Shown here: in pieces, positions 33,660 through 45,124 of the stretch
Layout of the letters: every line of letters starts with the position of its first letter
How positions within the stretch are numbered: the first letter of the stretch is position 1
Assembly: GCA_021186555.1 (NCBI GenBank)
Contig: JAJKFL010000003.1
Span: forward strand, 27,392,908-27,456,907
Direction: 5' to 3'
From: Reticulitermes speratus
Lineage: Eukaryota > Arthropoda > Insecta > Blattodea > Rhinotermitidae
Length of the DNA stretch: 64,000 bases
Program-made: the position numbers and the translations under genes
Notes under the pieces: generated by a model
Told to the model about the DNA's origin: nothing
The model's database searches: none
What the model saw: the letters and a program-made list of their open reading frames with translations, nothing else

Positions 33660-34527
33660 CGAGCCCTTACGGTCCTGATGCACGTAGGCCTTGTACAGGC
33701 CCTTTGTGCCCCTTAAACTGAAGTCCAAGTAATGAGAGCCCTGTCCCTTTAATAAAGTTCCAGATCGCACCCAGACTTGGACCTCTGACGTCCTCAGGGT
33801 CCAAAAAGAAGGAACCCAAATAAGTATGTCTGAGTGTCGCCAAAGCTTTACACTCACATAAAACATGTGCTGAGGTCTCCTCCTCTGCTCCGCACCTCCT
33901 ATATAAGGGACTGTCTGTCAGTCTCATTAAGTGGAGGTGTCTTCTCAGGGCACTATGTCCGGTAAGAAGGCCAGTAACTACCCTGAATTGCGTCCTATTA
34001 AAGGACAGTAGCCTAGTCTTAGCAGCAGTACGAGGGCCCGAGATCATTCTCGAGCCTGTCTCTGAGTGCCAGCAAGTCCCTGCCACAGTGTCATGTGCTG
34101 TTTATCCAGCCAGCACTGAATTTTCTTCTTTATACGAGTACTCTGCCTCGAGACTCTGAGGGCCGGCTCCAGTCCAACAAAATGACGAACGGAACCCTCC
34201 CTTGCGAGATCATCGACAATTTCATTTCCACATATTCCAGAATGTCCGGCGACCCAAAAGATTTCCACAGAGTGATAATTGGAGGTATCATTCAACGCCC
34301 TTTGGCACTGCCTACAAATGGGTACGTTGTTTTAGCAGCCTGAAGAGCTTTCAAAACCGCTTCACTATCAGAGCAAATACTAATGTATTTCTCTAATCTA
34401 ACATTAGTTTGAATTTCATAAACACAGGCCAAGATAGCAAATACCTCAGCCTGGAAAACTGTTACATATTTTCCTAGAGAGATACTGAGCCTCCTACCCT
34501 AGTATTGCCCATAGACTCCGGCACTAG
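33660..34527 (-). pseudogene. LINE RNase H domain and C-terminus, 5' truncated
   Basis: Minus-strand reading from 34527: AGVYGQ, VFQAEVFAILACVYEIQ (catalytic Glu), ISICSDSEAVLKALQA (catalytic Asp), then EIFWVAGHSGICGNEIVDDL followed by AREG (His and final Asp of RNase H). It continues with LLSFNRTQFRVVTGLLTGH, CRRCGAEEETSAHVLCECKA-like cysteine/histidine residues and a stop at 33667. This is the end of an I/LOA/R1-group non-LTR ORF2. At least one frameshift lies near 34295 and another near 34086-34044. The copy begins abruptly at a C-run (34528-34543). Confidence 0.85.
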
Positions 34528-34543
34528 CCCCCCCCCCCCCCCC
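34528..34543. repeat. C16 homopolymer
   Basis: Sixteen C in a row at the 5' truncation point of the LINE on the minus strand. Confidence 0.9.
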
Positions 34544-34764
34544 GCGTTCTTACTTGCATTATACATAAATACTTACCCTAACAAATGTAGCACATCATGA
34601 GTGACAAAAGCAAGAATCCCTACAGAGCTGATAACAAAGGAAAAGAAGAAGGTGCTGGCTATTTGCATTTGGCTGTCAATGATTATCTGTATGATTAACT
34701 AAGTTAAGCCCACGTATCTCGTTTTATAGAATCAAACTAGAAGTGTCGTGTGTAGAGCTAGAAT

Positions 34765-35020
34765 AGACCAGTGGGTGTAGTGACTAGGCTACGACTGATA
34801 ACCCGGGGTGTAATCACCGAAAAGGGTAAGATATGTTTACATTCGTTAAAGCTTCGGACGGACTCTAGGGTCCACGCCCTTGTATTCAGTGGATATTGGG
34901 CCAGGTGGTAGAGTTCACCACTTACCTCCATACCCGAATACTCCGAGTTTAAGAATACGTCGGCCTGTATAGTCACTCCCCCTATGCCTTCATGGGGTGG
35001 TGCTTAATAAAACACAAAGA
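34765..35020 (+). repeat. SINE family S1, degenerate
   Basis: Head GGTGTAGTGACTAGGCTACG, body CGGACGGACTCTAGGGTCC and 3' part ATGCCTTCATGGGGTGGTGC followed by TTAAT. The B box is degraded (GGGTGTAATCACC). Confidence 0.65.
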
Positions 35021-35193
35021 TAAATTTGTTTTACTTTTACAAGAGTTTACGCTACTACCTAGAGCTCTAGAGGTACAAGTTTCTTTCTTGAGAATCATAC
35101 TGGGGAATGACCTGTGCCTGCCTGTCAGTCCTTTCATTCAATTAAGATTACGTTTCTTGGGGATGTAATATTGCCTAATTTTGTAATAAGCAC

Positions 35194-35232
35194 CAAAATT
35201 TCGGAGGAAAATGCTGCTTTCATTTTTAAGCT
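35194..35232 (-). other. CTGAAGA/CCGAAAC-type stem-loop motif
   Basis: The minus strand reads TTAAAAATGAAAGCAGC, then TTTTCCTCCGAAATTTTGG. The same flank (ATAAGCACCAA) borders the junction at 15618-15690, so both come from one family. Confidence 0.35.
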
Positions 35233-35239
35233 AGAGGCC

Positions 35240-36810
35240 AAATATCATCTAGATTTCAATATTATATTTTCCAAAAATTAGTTTTTTAGAACTGTATATG
35301 AACATTCGAAACCTCGCCTTGTTACTTTAAACATTCTCCCAGGAAAAATAACAACATGGCTGCCGTGCAAAGGTGTGACGTAAAAGTAACACTATTACCG
35401 TTCTGCATACGGTCCAGAAAGTTTGTACAGTGACAGAGCTTTAAGAAGTGCGTAACTTTAACTAAATACTGCTACTTTCTTAAAATAAAAAAATTAGAAC
35501 GTAGCGAACGCCCAATGTACATAGGCCTACCGGCATGAATATAAGTAATGAAATTCTTTGACTTTCCATATGAAATTGGTAAGGTGATCTCTCGAAAACA
35601 TCTACTAATAAAACGTATAAGAAGTGCTGAAAATTATAACGTTTAATGTTCAGAACTCCACATGAAGGATGATTGCTTCTAATAATTTGACACTCTCTTG
35701 CGCCCTGTGACCGCGTATTGCTTGGAAGAAGTTTAACGATTATCCTTAGAAACGTCCGTAAATTTCAAGCAGACTACACGAATTCACATCCCAGAAGGCA
35801 GTAATTTTCATAATCACCGCCGTGGGAAACTAAAAGCTCTCGTACTTGTTACGTGATCTAAATTAATGACGTCTGTTTGGATACGACGACTACTAAGTAC
35901 TGTCTTATTCCACAGACATCTCTATTTCGGATAGAAAGGACAGAAATACCGTATTTCCTCGATTGTAAGATGCAACGTCGCAGGTTTCCATAAAACGGAC
36001 GCTCTCTCTTGTAAGGCGCACCCTTTAACTAGTAAAGGGTTTCCGGAGAAATACATTTAACCTATATTAAAATAGAAAATGTAAAAAATCAATAGCAAAA
36101 GATTGTACTAAATATGACCATGAAAGTTAAAACTTAAAGTAAACACATTTATCACTTCACTGTCTTCTTCATTTGTGCATCCAGTCTCACACTCAAATTC
36201 CACAAATTCTTCTAAGTCGCTTCTCAAATCAGAGAAGTCAAGATCAGAATTGACGCATCATATATCTTAAAACTGTTTAACTGGGCATTAAATTGTAAAT
36301 CTGTCAGCTGCTTTGAGCCCTTTTAACCCGAGTCCAATTCCAAGTCACTTTACGACTGATAGTCAAGTCAGTCAGTCAGTCAGCCTGTCTGCCTCTCTTG
36401 GTGTCTATTTCCTGTCGAGGTCCATGACAAGTTTTTCTTAAGTTTGTGGACAAACGCTGTCTTGATTGTTCTGGTGCGTAGACTGACGAGACAACGGGAC
36501 TGTCCTTTATTAGGCTGTCAGTTCTTGTCCTCTGTCCTTTTGTTAAAACTGCCGTTCCCACTCCTTAGTAATTCTCCTACCACTCGTCTGATTTTGCTCG
36601 GTGATTTATTTTGATTTATAATTGATTTGATTTCACTCAGTAGCATAAGCTCTATATTTCTCAGGAAAAATAAGACTGTGCTAGTAATCAAATGTAAATT
36701 AGTTTTGAGCCTATTGCAGTATCAATTCACTTCCACGAAATACTTTTTCTGTTGTTTCATCCTAGAATTTCTAGTGTTCATCATGGGCACGTTTGATACA
36801 CATCTGTAAA
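35240..36810. other. No recognised gene
   Basis: A short (GTCA)n run lies at about 36363-36382. No coding signature was seen. Confidence 0.5.
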
Positions 36811-36813
36811 TAA

Positions 36814-37106
36814 AACTGCCCTATTCAATCGAATTCTGAAAGGTTTTGACGATGGTATATGATATTGCGAACCACTTGTTACTAGCACTTTGTCCAACGT
36901 CTTTATTGTGAATAAAATGTAAAATATAAAATATATAAAATCTACGTTTCGGAAGATGGTTCTGCTTCCGTCTTCAGGCCTGAAGACGGAAGCGAAACGT
37001 AGATTTTATATACTTTATATTTTACATTTTTATATTTTACATTTTATTCACAATAAAGACGATGGACAAAGTGCTAGTAACAAGTGGTTCGCAACTGCCC
37101 TATTCA
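36814..37106. mobile_element. Foldback insertion B with 14-bp duplication
   Basis: AACTGCCCTATTCA at 36814-36827 is repeated at 37093-37106. Positions 36865-37094 are a nearly perfect palindrome centred on CTTCAGGCCTGAAG (36972-36985). Each arm reads outward from CTGAAGACGGAAGC, through GAAACGTAGATTTTATA and an AT-rich stretch, to ACAAGTGGTTCGCAA. The right arm lacks the loop half of the stem-loop (CTGAAGACGGAAGCGAAACG). The left arm is about 37 bases longer. The architecture is the same as insertion A. Confidence 0.75.
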
Positions 37107-37109
37107 GTT

Positions 37110-38735
37110 GGACAAATAATTTTGTTTTTGTAGAATAAGTCTTCATTTTCCGTCACACTAAAATGCGACCGGAAATGTAATTACACTGGTTGACCTTCAA
37201 ATTAACTATGTAAGTGCATAGTTTTTTATACTTCAGTAAGTATCCATTTTTGTTTATTTTATAATTCATAATCGATGCTTCTTTCACATTGTTCGTGCAT
37301 TTTCAGTCACCATTACTTACCTTATACAACACTGTTTAGCCGTACTAGTGTGTTTTTAATTTTCGCCAGCCTACAGGCCAAGGCTACACATGATGTAAAG
37401 TCGTGAGTTGCTATATCGGCATCTGCTCCGAAGTGGGTTTGAATTCTGGGTGAAAATAGGTTATAGGCAAAGTTTGAAACAGTCCCCAATCTGTGAATTT
37501 CTAAACGGAACTTTACCCAGTATTAGTCGGTGATGCGATTCCAGAATGTCAGAGTCAATGACACCTAACAGACATTTTTGTGCACCATAGTATTGAGAAA
37601 ACCGCCATTCCCCGCTGGAAAATAATGATTGGGTCATTGTGGCGCTGAAAATTCGAATTAATTTATGTCAAATCTAACAGCTTGTCACCTGCTAGATTTG
37701 AAAATGTGCTACTTCGAAATTGGTGCTTAGCATTCTGATCACCTGAGTCACCTGTTAGTATTGACTAAGTTCTAAAGCTGAATAGCTCAATGATGGCTGT
37801 ATCTATCCAGGCTCGACGTGGACATTTATAAACAGCAGCAAGTAGGATTTCGCTGTTACAGTTGGTATGTGGACCCCTGCGGCTTCTACTGAAAGAAGGG
37901 GAGGTGGTCTACAAAGTTATGAGAAATGTCTCTCCTAATTGCAGCGGTAGTGCTGTCTTTTATACCCGATCGAACCGATAACAGAGATAATTTGTCATAT
38001 GGAACCTCTCATGAGGTTTCAGATGTTATTCTAAGAGCAGGGTCACATCTGTAAGTAATTCGTGCAGCTGATTTCTGAGCTTATAGCGCTGCCTCTCAGT
38101 GCCATTTGCATTAACTATTACAACATTGGGAGGCGTGTGAAATATAGCGGCCATATTGTGTCACTACGTTTAATACAATTTTAGTGACTGCCAACGTATT
38201 ATCTTCCTCTGGCACACACCCATAGGCTCTGTCACGTTCCTCTTTACGGCAGTTGTGACACTGAACGTGTCTAAGGAAGACGTGCTTACATAGGGAGCCT
38301 GAACTGACTGACCTGGTGGGGGTTGTTTAGGGCGGCGATTGTTGCGCTAAGTCGCAAGCATCGCGCTACTGCCGCTGCTGGCTGCAAAGGATGTCGATAT
38401 TGGGCTTGCATGCGTGCTGTTGCATGCCACTACGGTGTGTCGTTGCGAAGGGCTTTCCCGTTGTGAAATGTGAGAATGTGTCTTTGGCGTTGCTTGCTGA
38501 CGAAGTAGCTGATCTTGCTACACGTGACTGCAGGCCCTGCAGCTGGCAAGATAAGACTTTCTACTTCCCTGACGGTTGCAACAGTTCGGTGTGGAAAATG
38601 GATTTTCCTTCCATAGACACTCTTCGTGGTTGTGACCACTTCCGCACCAGAGGCAATCCATGTCATATCATTTTAAAAGTCAGTTCCTTCCTCAGAACAC
38701 AGTCCTCCACTGCCAAGGCCAGCCGGTTAATGTTT
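37110..38735. other. No recognised gene
   Basis: The 148-codon open frame 38391-38837 ends inside repeat R3 and shows no domain. No other signature was seen. Confidence 0.45.
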
Positions 38736-38737
38736 AG

Positions 38738-38850
38738 GGAAATAATCGATAATTACTGTGAGAAACATACGAAACACTTAAGTACACTGTATGGATCAAA
38801 TAGAGGGATATTTATGTTAAAGCAGGTAGTACAGTAAGTTACCACTGTGA
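38738..38850 (+). repeat. Dispersed repeat R3
   Basis: TTTAGGGAAATAATCGATAA, then CTGTGAGAAACATACGAAAC and CACTGTATGGATCAAATAG. It aligns with 47366-47470 and, more weakly, 5660-5765 and 25413-25480. Confidence 0.5.
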
Positions 38851-38991
38851 CTGAAGGGGGTGACCTTCATATATTTATTTTATGTTATGAAATAAATGTG
38901 CTGGCAGAGATATGCTACTCCCCTCCTTATCTGGCTTACAATGACCTATAAAGAAACTTTATCATGTATATATACATAGCACCTCTCTTTT

Positions 38992-40209
38992 TTAGGCGCA
39001 TTCGGAAAATTGCGAAAAGCGACTATTAGCTTTGTCGTGTCTCTCCGTACGTCCGTCCGCATGGAACAACTCGGATCCCACTGGAGGGATTTTCACTATA
39101 TTTGATATTTGTAGATTTTTCGAAGGTCTGTCGAGAAAATTCAAGTTTCATTAAAATCTGATAAGAATAACGGATAGTCTACGTAAAGACCTATGTGTAT
39201 TTATGATATCTCGCTGAATTCTTTTTAGAATGAGAAATGTTTCAGACAAAAGTTGTAGAGAAAATCAAAACATTTATGTTATGTCCAACAACTTCTTTCC
39301 GAAAATCGTGCCGTTTATGAGATAATGTGGAAAAATATGGTAGAGCCAGACAGGCCACAAATGACAATATAATATGGCATGCTTTGCATGCTGGATGACT
39401 AAGGTTACAGACACACACTCAGAATATGTAACACTTATTGCATTTCCATGGCAACAGTGGTTAGGCGAACGCACCTCAATGTTACCTTTATTCGTACATT
39501 GCCTGTATTGTTTAAAACTACTTTGAAGTGACAATTTTCACTCGTTACGTTGTAGTAACAGTAATAGAATTTCTGCAAAGAAAAGTCACAGTAAAGCCCT
39601 GAACAGACCGATTCCAGTACGTAGTCCTATTTTGGTGTCAAAATGTTTGTGTCATTCATAATGAAATATGTTTTCTTACAACAAACGAATCGTGTAATAT
39701 TCTGTATATTGCAACAATTAAAATATAATGGCTGCCTTTAACAACTTAAACTAAAATGAACAAAACATGGAAAGTTAAAAGGAGAATAATGAACGCAGAA
39801 ATATTACTACATTATTTTCTATTTCTATGGAAATGTATTATACACTGGCTGGCTGTACCATATATTTCCACATTGTCTCATAAACGGCACGATTTTCGGA
39901 AAGAAGTTGTTGGACATATCATGAATGTTTTTAATTTTTGTATGAAAAATTGCTCATTCTAAAAAGAATTCAGCGAGATATTATTACAAATGTACGTAGG
40001 TCTTCATGTAAAGTACCCGTTATTCTTGTCAGATTTTAATGAAACTTGAAAGTTCTCGGCAGATTCAGAAAAATCCTCAGATAACAAATTAATAAAAATC
40101 CGTCCAGTGGGAGCGGAGTTGTTCCATGCGGACGGACAAAGAGACGGATGGACAGATATGACGAAGCTAATAGTCGCTTTTCACAATTTTGCCAACGCGC
40201 CTAAACAGT
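38992..40209. mobile_element. R1 copies 3 and 4 as a 1.2-kb foldback element
   Basis: 38992-39520 is a + copy of R1 and 39840-40209 an inverted copy. The outer ends match: TTTAGGCGCATTCGG at 38993 and CCAACGCGCCTAAA at 40192-40205. Between them are about 320-400 bases of AT-rich sequence without an open frame. It is consistent with a nonautonomous DNA element with terminal inverted repeats near 370 bp. No duplication could be fixed, because both flanks are T-rich. Confidence 0.65.
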
Positions 40210-40214
40210 CTTTT

Positions 40215-40785
40215 TATCTTCTCGTGTCTAATAGTGCACGATAGGTGGATTTAAAAATGAATGCGCCATTAAAAATGATATTCATTGAAGTTTCACTCTG
40301 AGATCAAGAGGTATTATGGCTGAAAGAGGTAAGTGTAAAAGGTGGTTTCACTAACCATCAGCTTAACGAAAAAGTGTCGAATACTCAGAACTGGCAACAC
40401 CTATAATTAAGATTCTTATTTCCAAAAACTTCAGTCCGCAGACTTTCATTAGTTTGAGATCTAAAAATTTCCCACTTCTTACTCAGTTTTTCAGTTACCA
40501 CATTGCTGACCACAGAGTAATGGCACACTGCAGGATATTCATGCCTGCCAGTTATTATGAAGTTCCATGAAACTTGGTGCTCATTTTCAATGCTTTCCTG
40601 TGGGCCTTTACCTGTGATGTCCACTGACTATTGTAGTCTTTGCGGCTGCATTGGGCCCTATCGTTCGTGGGGGCGGGGGGTGCGAAAAACTGTGTTTCAG
40701 ATTTTGTCAAGAAATATTTTTATATAAATCGTTATCTGTATTTTCAGTACAGGATTAGGCGTTTGCAGTGCACCCGAAAATGTCT
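40215..40785. other. No recognised gene
   Basis: AT-rich; a single GTTTCACTCTGAGA segment near 40292 resembles one unit of the minisatellite at 27846-28070. Confidence 0.4.
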
Positions 40786-40789
40786 TAAA

Positions 40790-41085
40790 CGGACACATCT
40801 ACATACTGGCGAGGCTACGGACAGGATCTTCGGGGAATCGTGGTTCGATTACCGAAAGAAGCAAGAAAGTTATATCTACTCTAAAGGATTCAGACCAGGT
40901 CTGGGGCTCACTTAACCTGTTACCCAGTGGCAGTGGTGCCTTTTTCTCTGGAAATAAAGCGGTTGACACGTTAGGCTAGCCATTCACGTTCATATACTGT
41001 CGAGATCAAGAATGTGTGGAGCTATGCCTCCACTTCCGCATATGTTTTTATGGCGTGGTGCTTAAATCAGCACAGGATAACTTTA
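40790..41085 (+). repeat. SINE family S1
   Basis: Head near 40800-40860 with B box GTGGTTCGATTACCG, body AGACCAGGTCTGGGGC and AAATAAAGCGGTTGACACG, 3' part GTGGAGCTATGCCTCCAC and GGCGTGGTGCTTAAATC. Confidence 0.7.
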
Positions 41086-41089
41086 CTTT

Positions 41090-41655
41090 CTTCTGGATGC
41101 AAATCCTAAGAGAAGGCAGGCGAACCTGTGGTACGCGTACCAAAGAAAAATTTCGCCCGCGGCATTCACTTCTGTTCTAAGTTCTTTTTTTGCCCGACCA
41201 AGTTTGCTTTATTATGAATATGCGTACTTAACACCTATTTGTCCGTTTTACAAACTTAGCAGTAAACAGCCAATCAAAGCATCCAAAGGAGGACCAGATG
41301 AACAAAATCTTACTGAGCCTACCCCCTTCCCAAACAAAGGAATTTTAGGAGATCTGCCAGGAAACATCAGTACAAATTCGGTTACAGGCTAGCAATTGAT
41401 TATAGTGTTCATTCTTTTGTCTACGTAAGTGAAATTTCAACATTTTTTGACACTTAAAAGGTGACAACAATTACCGATATAGTGATATAGTGAAGTGAAG
41501 CTTTGGAAGCGACAAATATTTACGCTATTTTTAATTCGACTACAGTATTTCCTGAATTCTAAGAAGCAACTTTCCTGCCGGTTTAAAATTTCTTAAATTT
41601 GGGTGTGATAACCATACTAAGCAATTTTATTTCTGAGCTTGCTTTTAATAAGAGA
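41090..41655. other. No recognised gene
   Basis: No supported feature. Confidence 0.5.
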
Positions 41656-41659
41656 CAAT

Positions 41660-42485
41660 TTTGAAATTTACTCATCGGGGCGAGTTCAGTGTAAAAAAGA
41701 ATTACTTTAATACTGCAATATTCGTCGGCTTAGTCCAAATTCTGTTATTCGTCGATTTGCTTAGTGTTTGGATGAAATTCATTTGTTTCTGGCGAATGAA
41801 AAACTGTCACTTCGAGAATTATATGACGTGTGGATTTGTAGATTGATATTTTCTTTACATATGTTCCCTTGCATTTAAATGAGTTGAACTCCAAATTACA
41901 GATGTTTAAAAATACCGATGTTATATTTGATAGCGTAACAGCTTTTGAAATTAAATTAAATTTTTTTAAAAGGGATGCCAATAATGACACTTCCAAATAT
42001 TCTCCATTCCTACAAAAACACATTACTGATGTTAAAGTTAATGAAAAACTAAGACACTTTGAGCTTTCAAATGCAATTTACAAACACAACTGATCCATCT
42101 ATCGAATTATTACTCCGTTCAAGTAACTTGAAGAAACTTCGCAATCTATGGAATGGCCAGACAGTGTACTATGAGAGAAATGGATTTGGAAAGCTTGCAA
42201 TGGATTGATAAGAATAATATTGAGATGCGGTTTATTGATTTAAAACCAGGTCAACTTGGAGACAAAAGTTTGTCAAATTGAAAGCAAAACTAGAAAGTAT
42301 TGGATAGACAGGTTAGTTGGATCAACATTGAAATGTTCAGAAAATGAAGCTCAGAAATTATGGAATTGCATTTTTGCAACTTATGACTGTTTCAAAAACG
42401 TAGCAGTGGCAGCATTATCAGAGCTTATGTCTACATATATAGACTACACGCGAGTCGTTGTTTCCAACAATAAACGTTGTTAATT
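41660..42485 (+). pseudogene. hAT-type transposase remnant (GTF2IRD2/ZBED5-like)
   Basis: The + frame 41869-42093 reads HLNELNSKLQMF, then VTAFEIKLNFFKRD, the helical segment typical of the hAT-derived transposases related to GTF2IRD2, ZBED5 and FAM200. A weaker piece upstream (41790-41830) and a frameshifted downstream region (DLESLQWIDKNNIEMRFIDL near 42180-42240, CFKNVAVAALSELMSTYI near 42388-42440) fit the C-terminal hAT dimerisation region. At the spot where intact relatives have a SLFGSTYxCE block, only a degraded match is left. Several stops and frameshifts make it a pseudogene. Terminal repeats were not found. Family assignment rests on recognised phrases only. Confidence 0.65.
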
Positions 42486-42521
42486 TTAACATTATTCATT
42501 CCGTGCTTTGTGACTAAATTG

Positions 42522-42736
42522 CTCATTTATAAAATCACCATATGCACATCGAACATATACAACAACATAACCTCTTGTTTTTCTTACACATTTTGGCGGA
42601 ACTCCGCCATCATCAGGGAGCCTGTACACATATAGACTCCCTCAAGATGGCGGAGTTCCGCCAAAACATGTAGGAGTAAACAAGAGACTGTATTGTTGTG
42701 TATGTTAGTTGTGCATATGTTGGTTTTATAAATGAG
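42522..42736. mobile_element. Foldback insertion C
   Basis: Arms of about 100 bp (42522-42618 and 42639-42736) form an imperfect palindrome with a 20-base centre. Each arm reads outward: CTGATGATGGCGGAGTTCCG on the minus strand from 42617, and CTCAAGATGGCGGAGTTCCG on the + strand from 42641, then CCAAAA(T/C)ATG, an AT-rich tail and GGTTTTATAAATGAG. The left arm has an exact CTGATGA. No target duplication was found. Positions 61002-61079 carry a weak relative of the tail. Confidence 0.65.
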
Positions 42737-43750
42737 AAACCTTGTCAAGTATAAGTATGAGAGTCGCCATAATGAAGAAGATGGTGCTGCCTGCATAGCT
42801 CTCAAAACATCAACTAGAAACCCAACATGAAGTATTTTTCGTTCACTTGTTTTTTCTCTCCTTTTGCTATATTAATATGAAACAAGTATTGTCGTGACTA
42901 CTTTATTACTATCACAGTGATATTTACTTTGTTGCCTCTAAGGTACTAATGATAAATAATGCCATTTTCAAATTGTCTAGTATAAAAAAATATAGATTTG
43001 TTTTTAATTATTTGGACATTCTTCCTGAAACATTTAGGCCTACATTGATTCTAATATCTCTGTGCCGTAATTTTTATTACGAAAACAAAATGAACACAAG
43101 TAAACAAAGGTGTAAAATAAAACAAAATTAACAAAGCTTGCTGGAGACGGTACAATCCTGTTACTAACCCGCCAGCATCGGCCTCCGTCGTCACTACATT
43201 GGCTCTTGCTCCATAAGGAATTTTGATGCACAAAAAGTGTATAATGGCACAAGGATAGCAGTCAAGAAATTGATGCTACATGTTGATGAAAATCCAGCAT
43301 TGACCGGCTGTACAAATAATGGGTTGTATTTACTCCCGAAATATCAACAATCCCCAGTGACGTACCAGTTCAATTTAGGCGACTGCAGTTTGCACTCCGC
43401 CTTGTACCAGCTACGTTCATCAACAGACTATAATGGCAATCCCTTCAGTTGCAGTTACTGATCCTGAAACTAACTGCTTTCTCATCGACAATTATATGTA
43501 GCGTGTTCCCGGCTTGGAAATGCAGAATAAATGTACATACAGGCCGCTACAGGACATAATAAAACTACAGTGCGTGAAGAGGAGTTACTTTAAATGCAAC
43601 ATGAATTCAGATATCAATCGACAATAAACATTGTGCAGAAAATCGTGCAGTAAAGGTGCATTGTTTAAGGGAATGTTTTAAGTTTTACGTTTTTGGTCAT
43701 AAAGTAACAAAGACCAATTTTTTATATTGTTCATATCGTGCATTGTCACT
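42737..43750. other. No recognised gene
   Basis: Positions 42767-42810 have another weak stem-loop of the same kind (ATGAAGAAGATGG, then CTCAAAACATC). No gene is supported. Confidence 0.4.
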
Positions 43751-43751
43751 G

Positions 43752-43997
43752 ATCAAACACACAATACTTAAACCAACAAATGCACTCTTATTATTTTAGA
43801 TATTATATATTACAATATCTGTAGACTAATTTGCTACGTTAGTTTTGTGTAACTTGACTCTAACATTTTAAATTGATGGATCTCTTTTGCCTGTTTGGTA
43901 CTGATAAATTTTAAATTATTCGTCTACAGATATTGTAATACATAATATCTAAAATAATAAAAGTGCATTTGTTGGTTTGAGTATTGTGTGTTTGATT
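43752..43997. repeat. Hairpin element D
   Basis: 43752-43833 and 43916-43997 are inverted repeats of about 82 bp with only a few mismatches, around an 82-base centre. The arms start ATCAAACACACAATACT. The centre lacks the CTGAAGA/GAAAC motif, so it is a different family from foldbacks A-C, most like a palindromic MITE. No clear duplication was seen. Confidence 0.75.
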
Positions 43998-43999
43998 AA

Positions 44000-44630
44000 C
44001 AACGACCAGTTCGGAGAAGGAGTGTATCAACTTGCTTAAAATAAATTAGACGCGTTATTGGATGCCTAAACAGGATCCCTAAAAATTCTTTCAAGTATTT
44101 TGTTTCCTCTGTCTGTAATAACGTTAATTATAATAATATAATTGCAGTATTAAATTACATTTATTCATTGGGTCAGTCATTTGAAACAAAGAGTCGTAAC
44201 AGCCTCAGTTACTTGCCTGTTTTTTCTCCGTATTACCTTCTTCGAGGACAATGTTGTTCTAATACATAACAATTGTAACATATTAATACAGTATATAATA
44301 ATTAACAACAGTAATAATAATAAATAATGATAACGGAAGACTTCAGGACCTTGTTTGGCTGCTCAAAATTGCCATGGGCACGCGAAATTCTTTCTCCGAA
44401 TATTATCAAATATTTAGGCAAGTGCCCTCAAAACGTTTTGTCAGCCCTGTCCTAGGATATATTCCATAATGTGTGTGAATTGAAAGTCGTTCATTAAACA
44501 AGTCAATTATTGTATATCTTATGAATACGAATTTTAATTTTATTTTGTATGGTACGTCATCCACTGCCACACTTAAGTGATTTATCTTATTGAGTCCTGG
44601 TAGTCTCTTTTGTTTCACTGACATCAGATT
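44000..44630. other. No recognised gene
   Basis: AT-rich; (TAA)-like runs near 44305-44330. Confidence 0.5.
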
Positions 44631-44635
44631 TTGAG

Positions 44636-44925
44636 GCTGGATAACATAATCGGTGTAATGACCAGGCTCCTGGCTGGACGTCCGAGGAAGAGTGGTTAAG
44701 CTCCTCACAGGGACAAGATATTTATCTCTTCTCCAAAGCGCCCAGACCGGCTCTGGGACCCATCCAGCCTCCTATTCTATGCGTGTCTGAGGCCCTTTCC
44801 CGCAGTAAAACGGTCAGGGCGTAAAACTGGCCCCTCATCCCACCTAGTGCCGAGGTTAAGAATGAGTGGAGGTAAAACTAAATACGTCTTCATGGCATGC
44901 ACAGGGGCAACTGTAACTTTTTACT
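44636..44925 (+). repeat. SINE family S1
   Basis: Head GGCTGGATAACATAATCGG, a body with CCAGACCGGCTCTGGGACCC and CAGCCTCCTATTC, then AGTGCCGAGGTTAAGAATG. The B box is degraded. Confidence 0.7.
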
Positions 44926-45124
44926 TGTACATTATTGGAGTTATACCCGCGCCTGCATTGTAGTGTGTCAGTTTGCCTTTTGTACGAGTATTAGTATATA
45001 TAAATACTCCAGTTTAATATGTCCTTATCACGTGTCCAGCGTATTTGTCTTCTCAAGTGTCTGTTACTACGTGGGGAAGTCAGTAAGTCACAAATAAGAA
45101 CCCAAATTTAAGTAAGTGGCATTT

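Noticed and set aside
38391-38837. 148-codon open frame, Cys-rich start
   Set aside because: The last 30 codons are repeat R3 and the reverse strand is open too. No domain was recognised.
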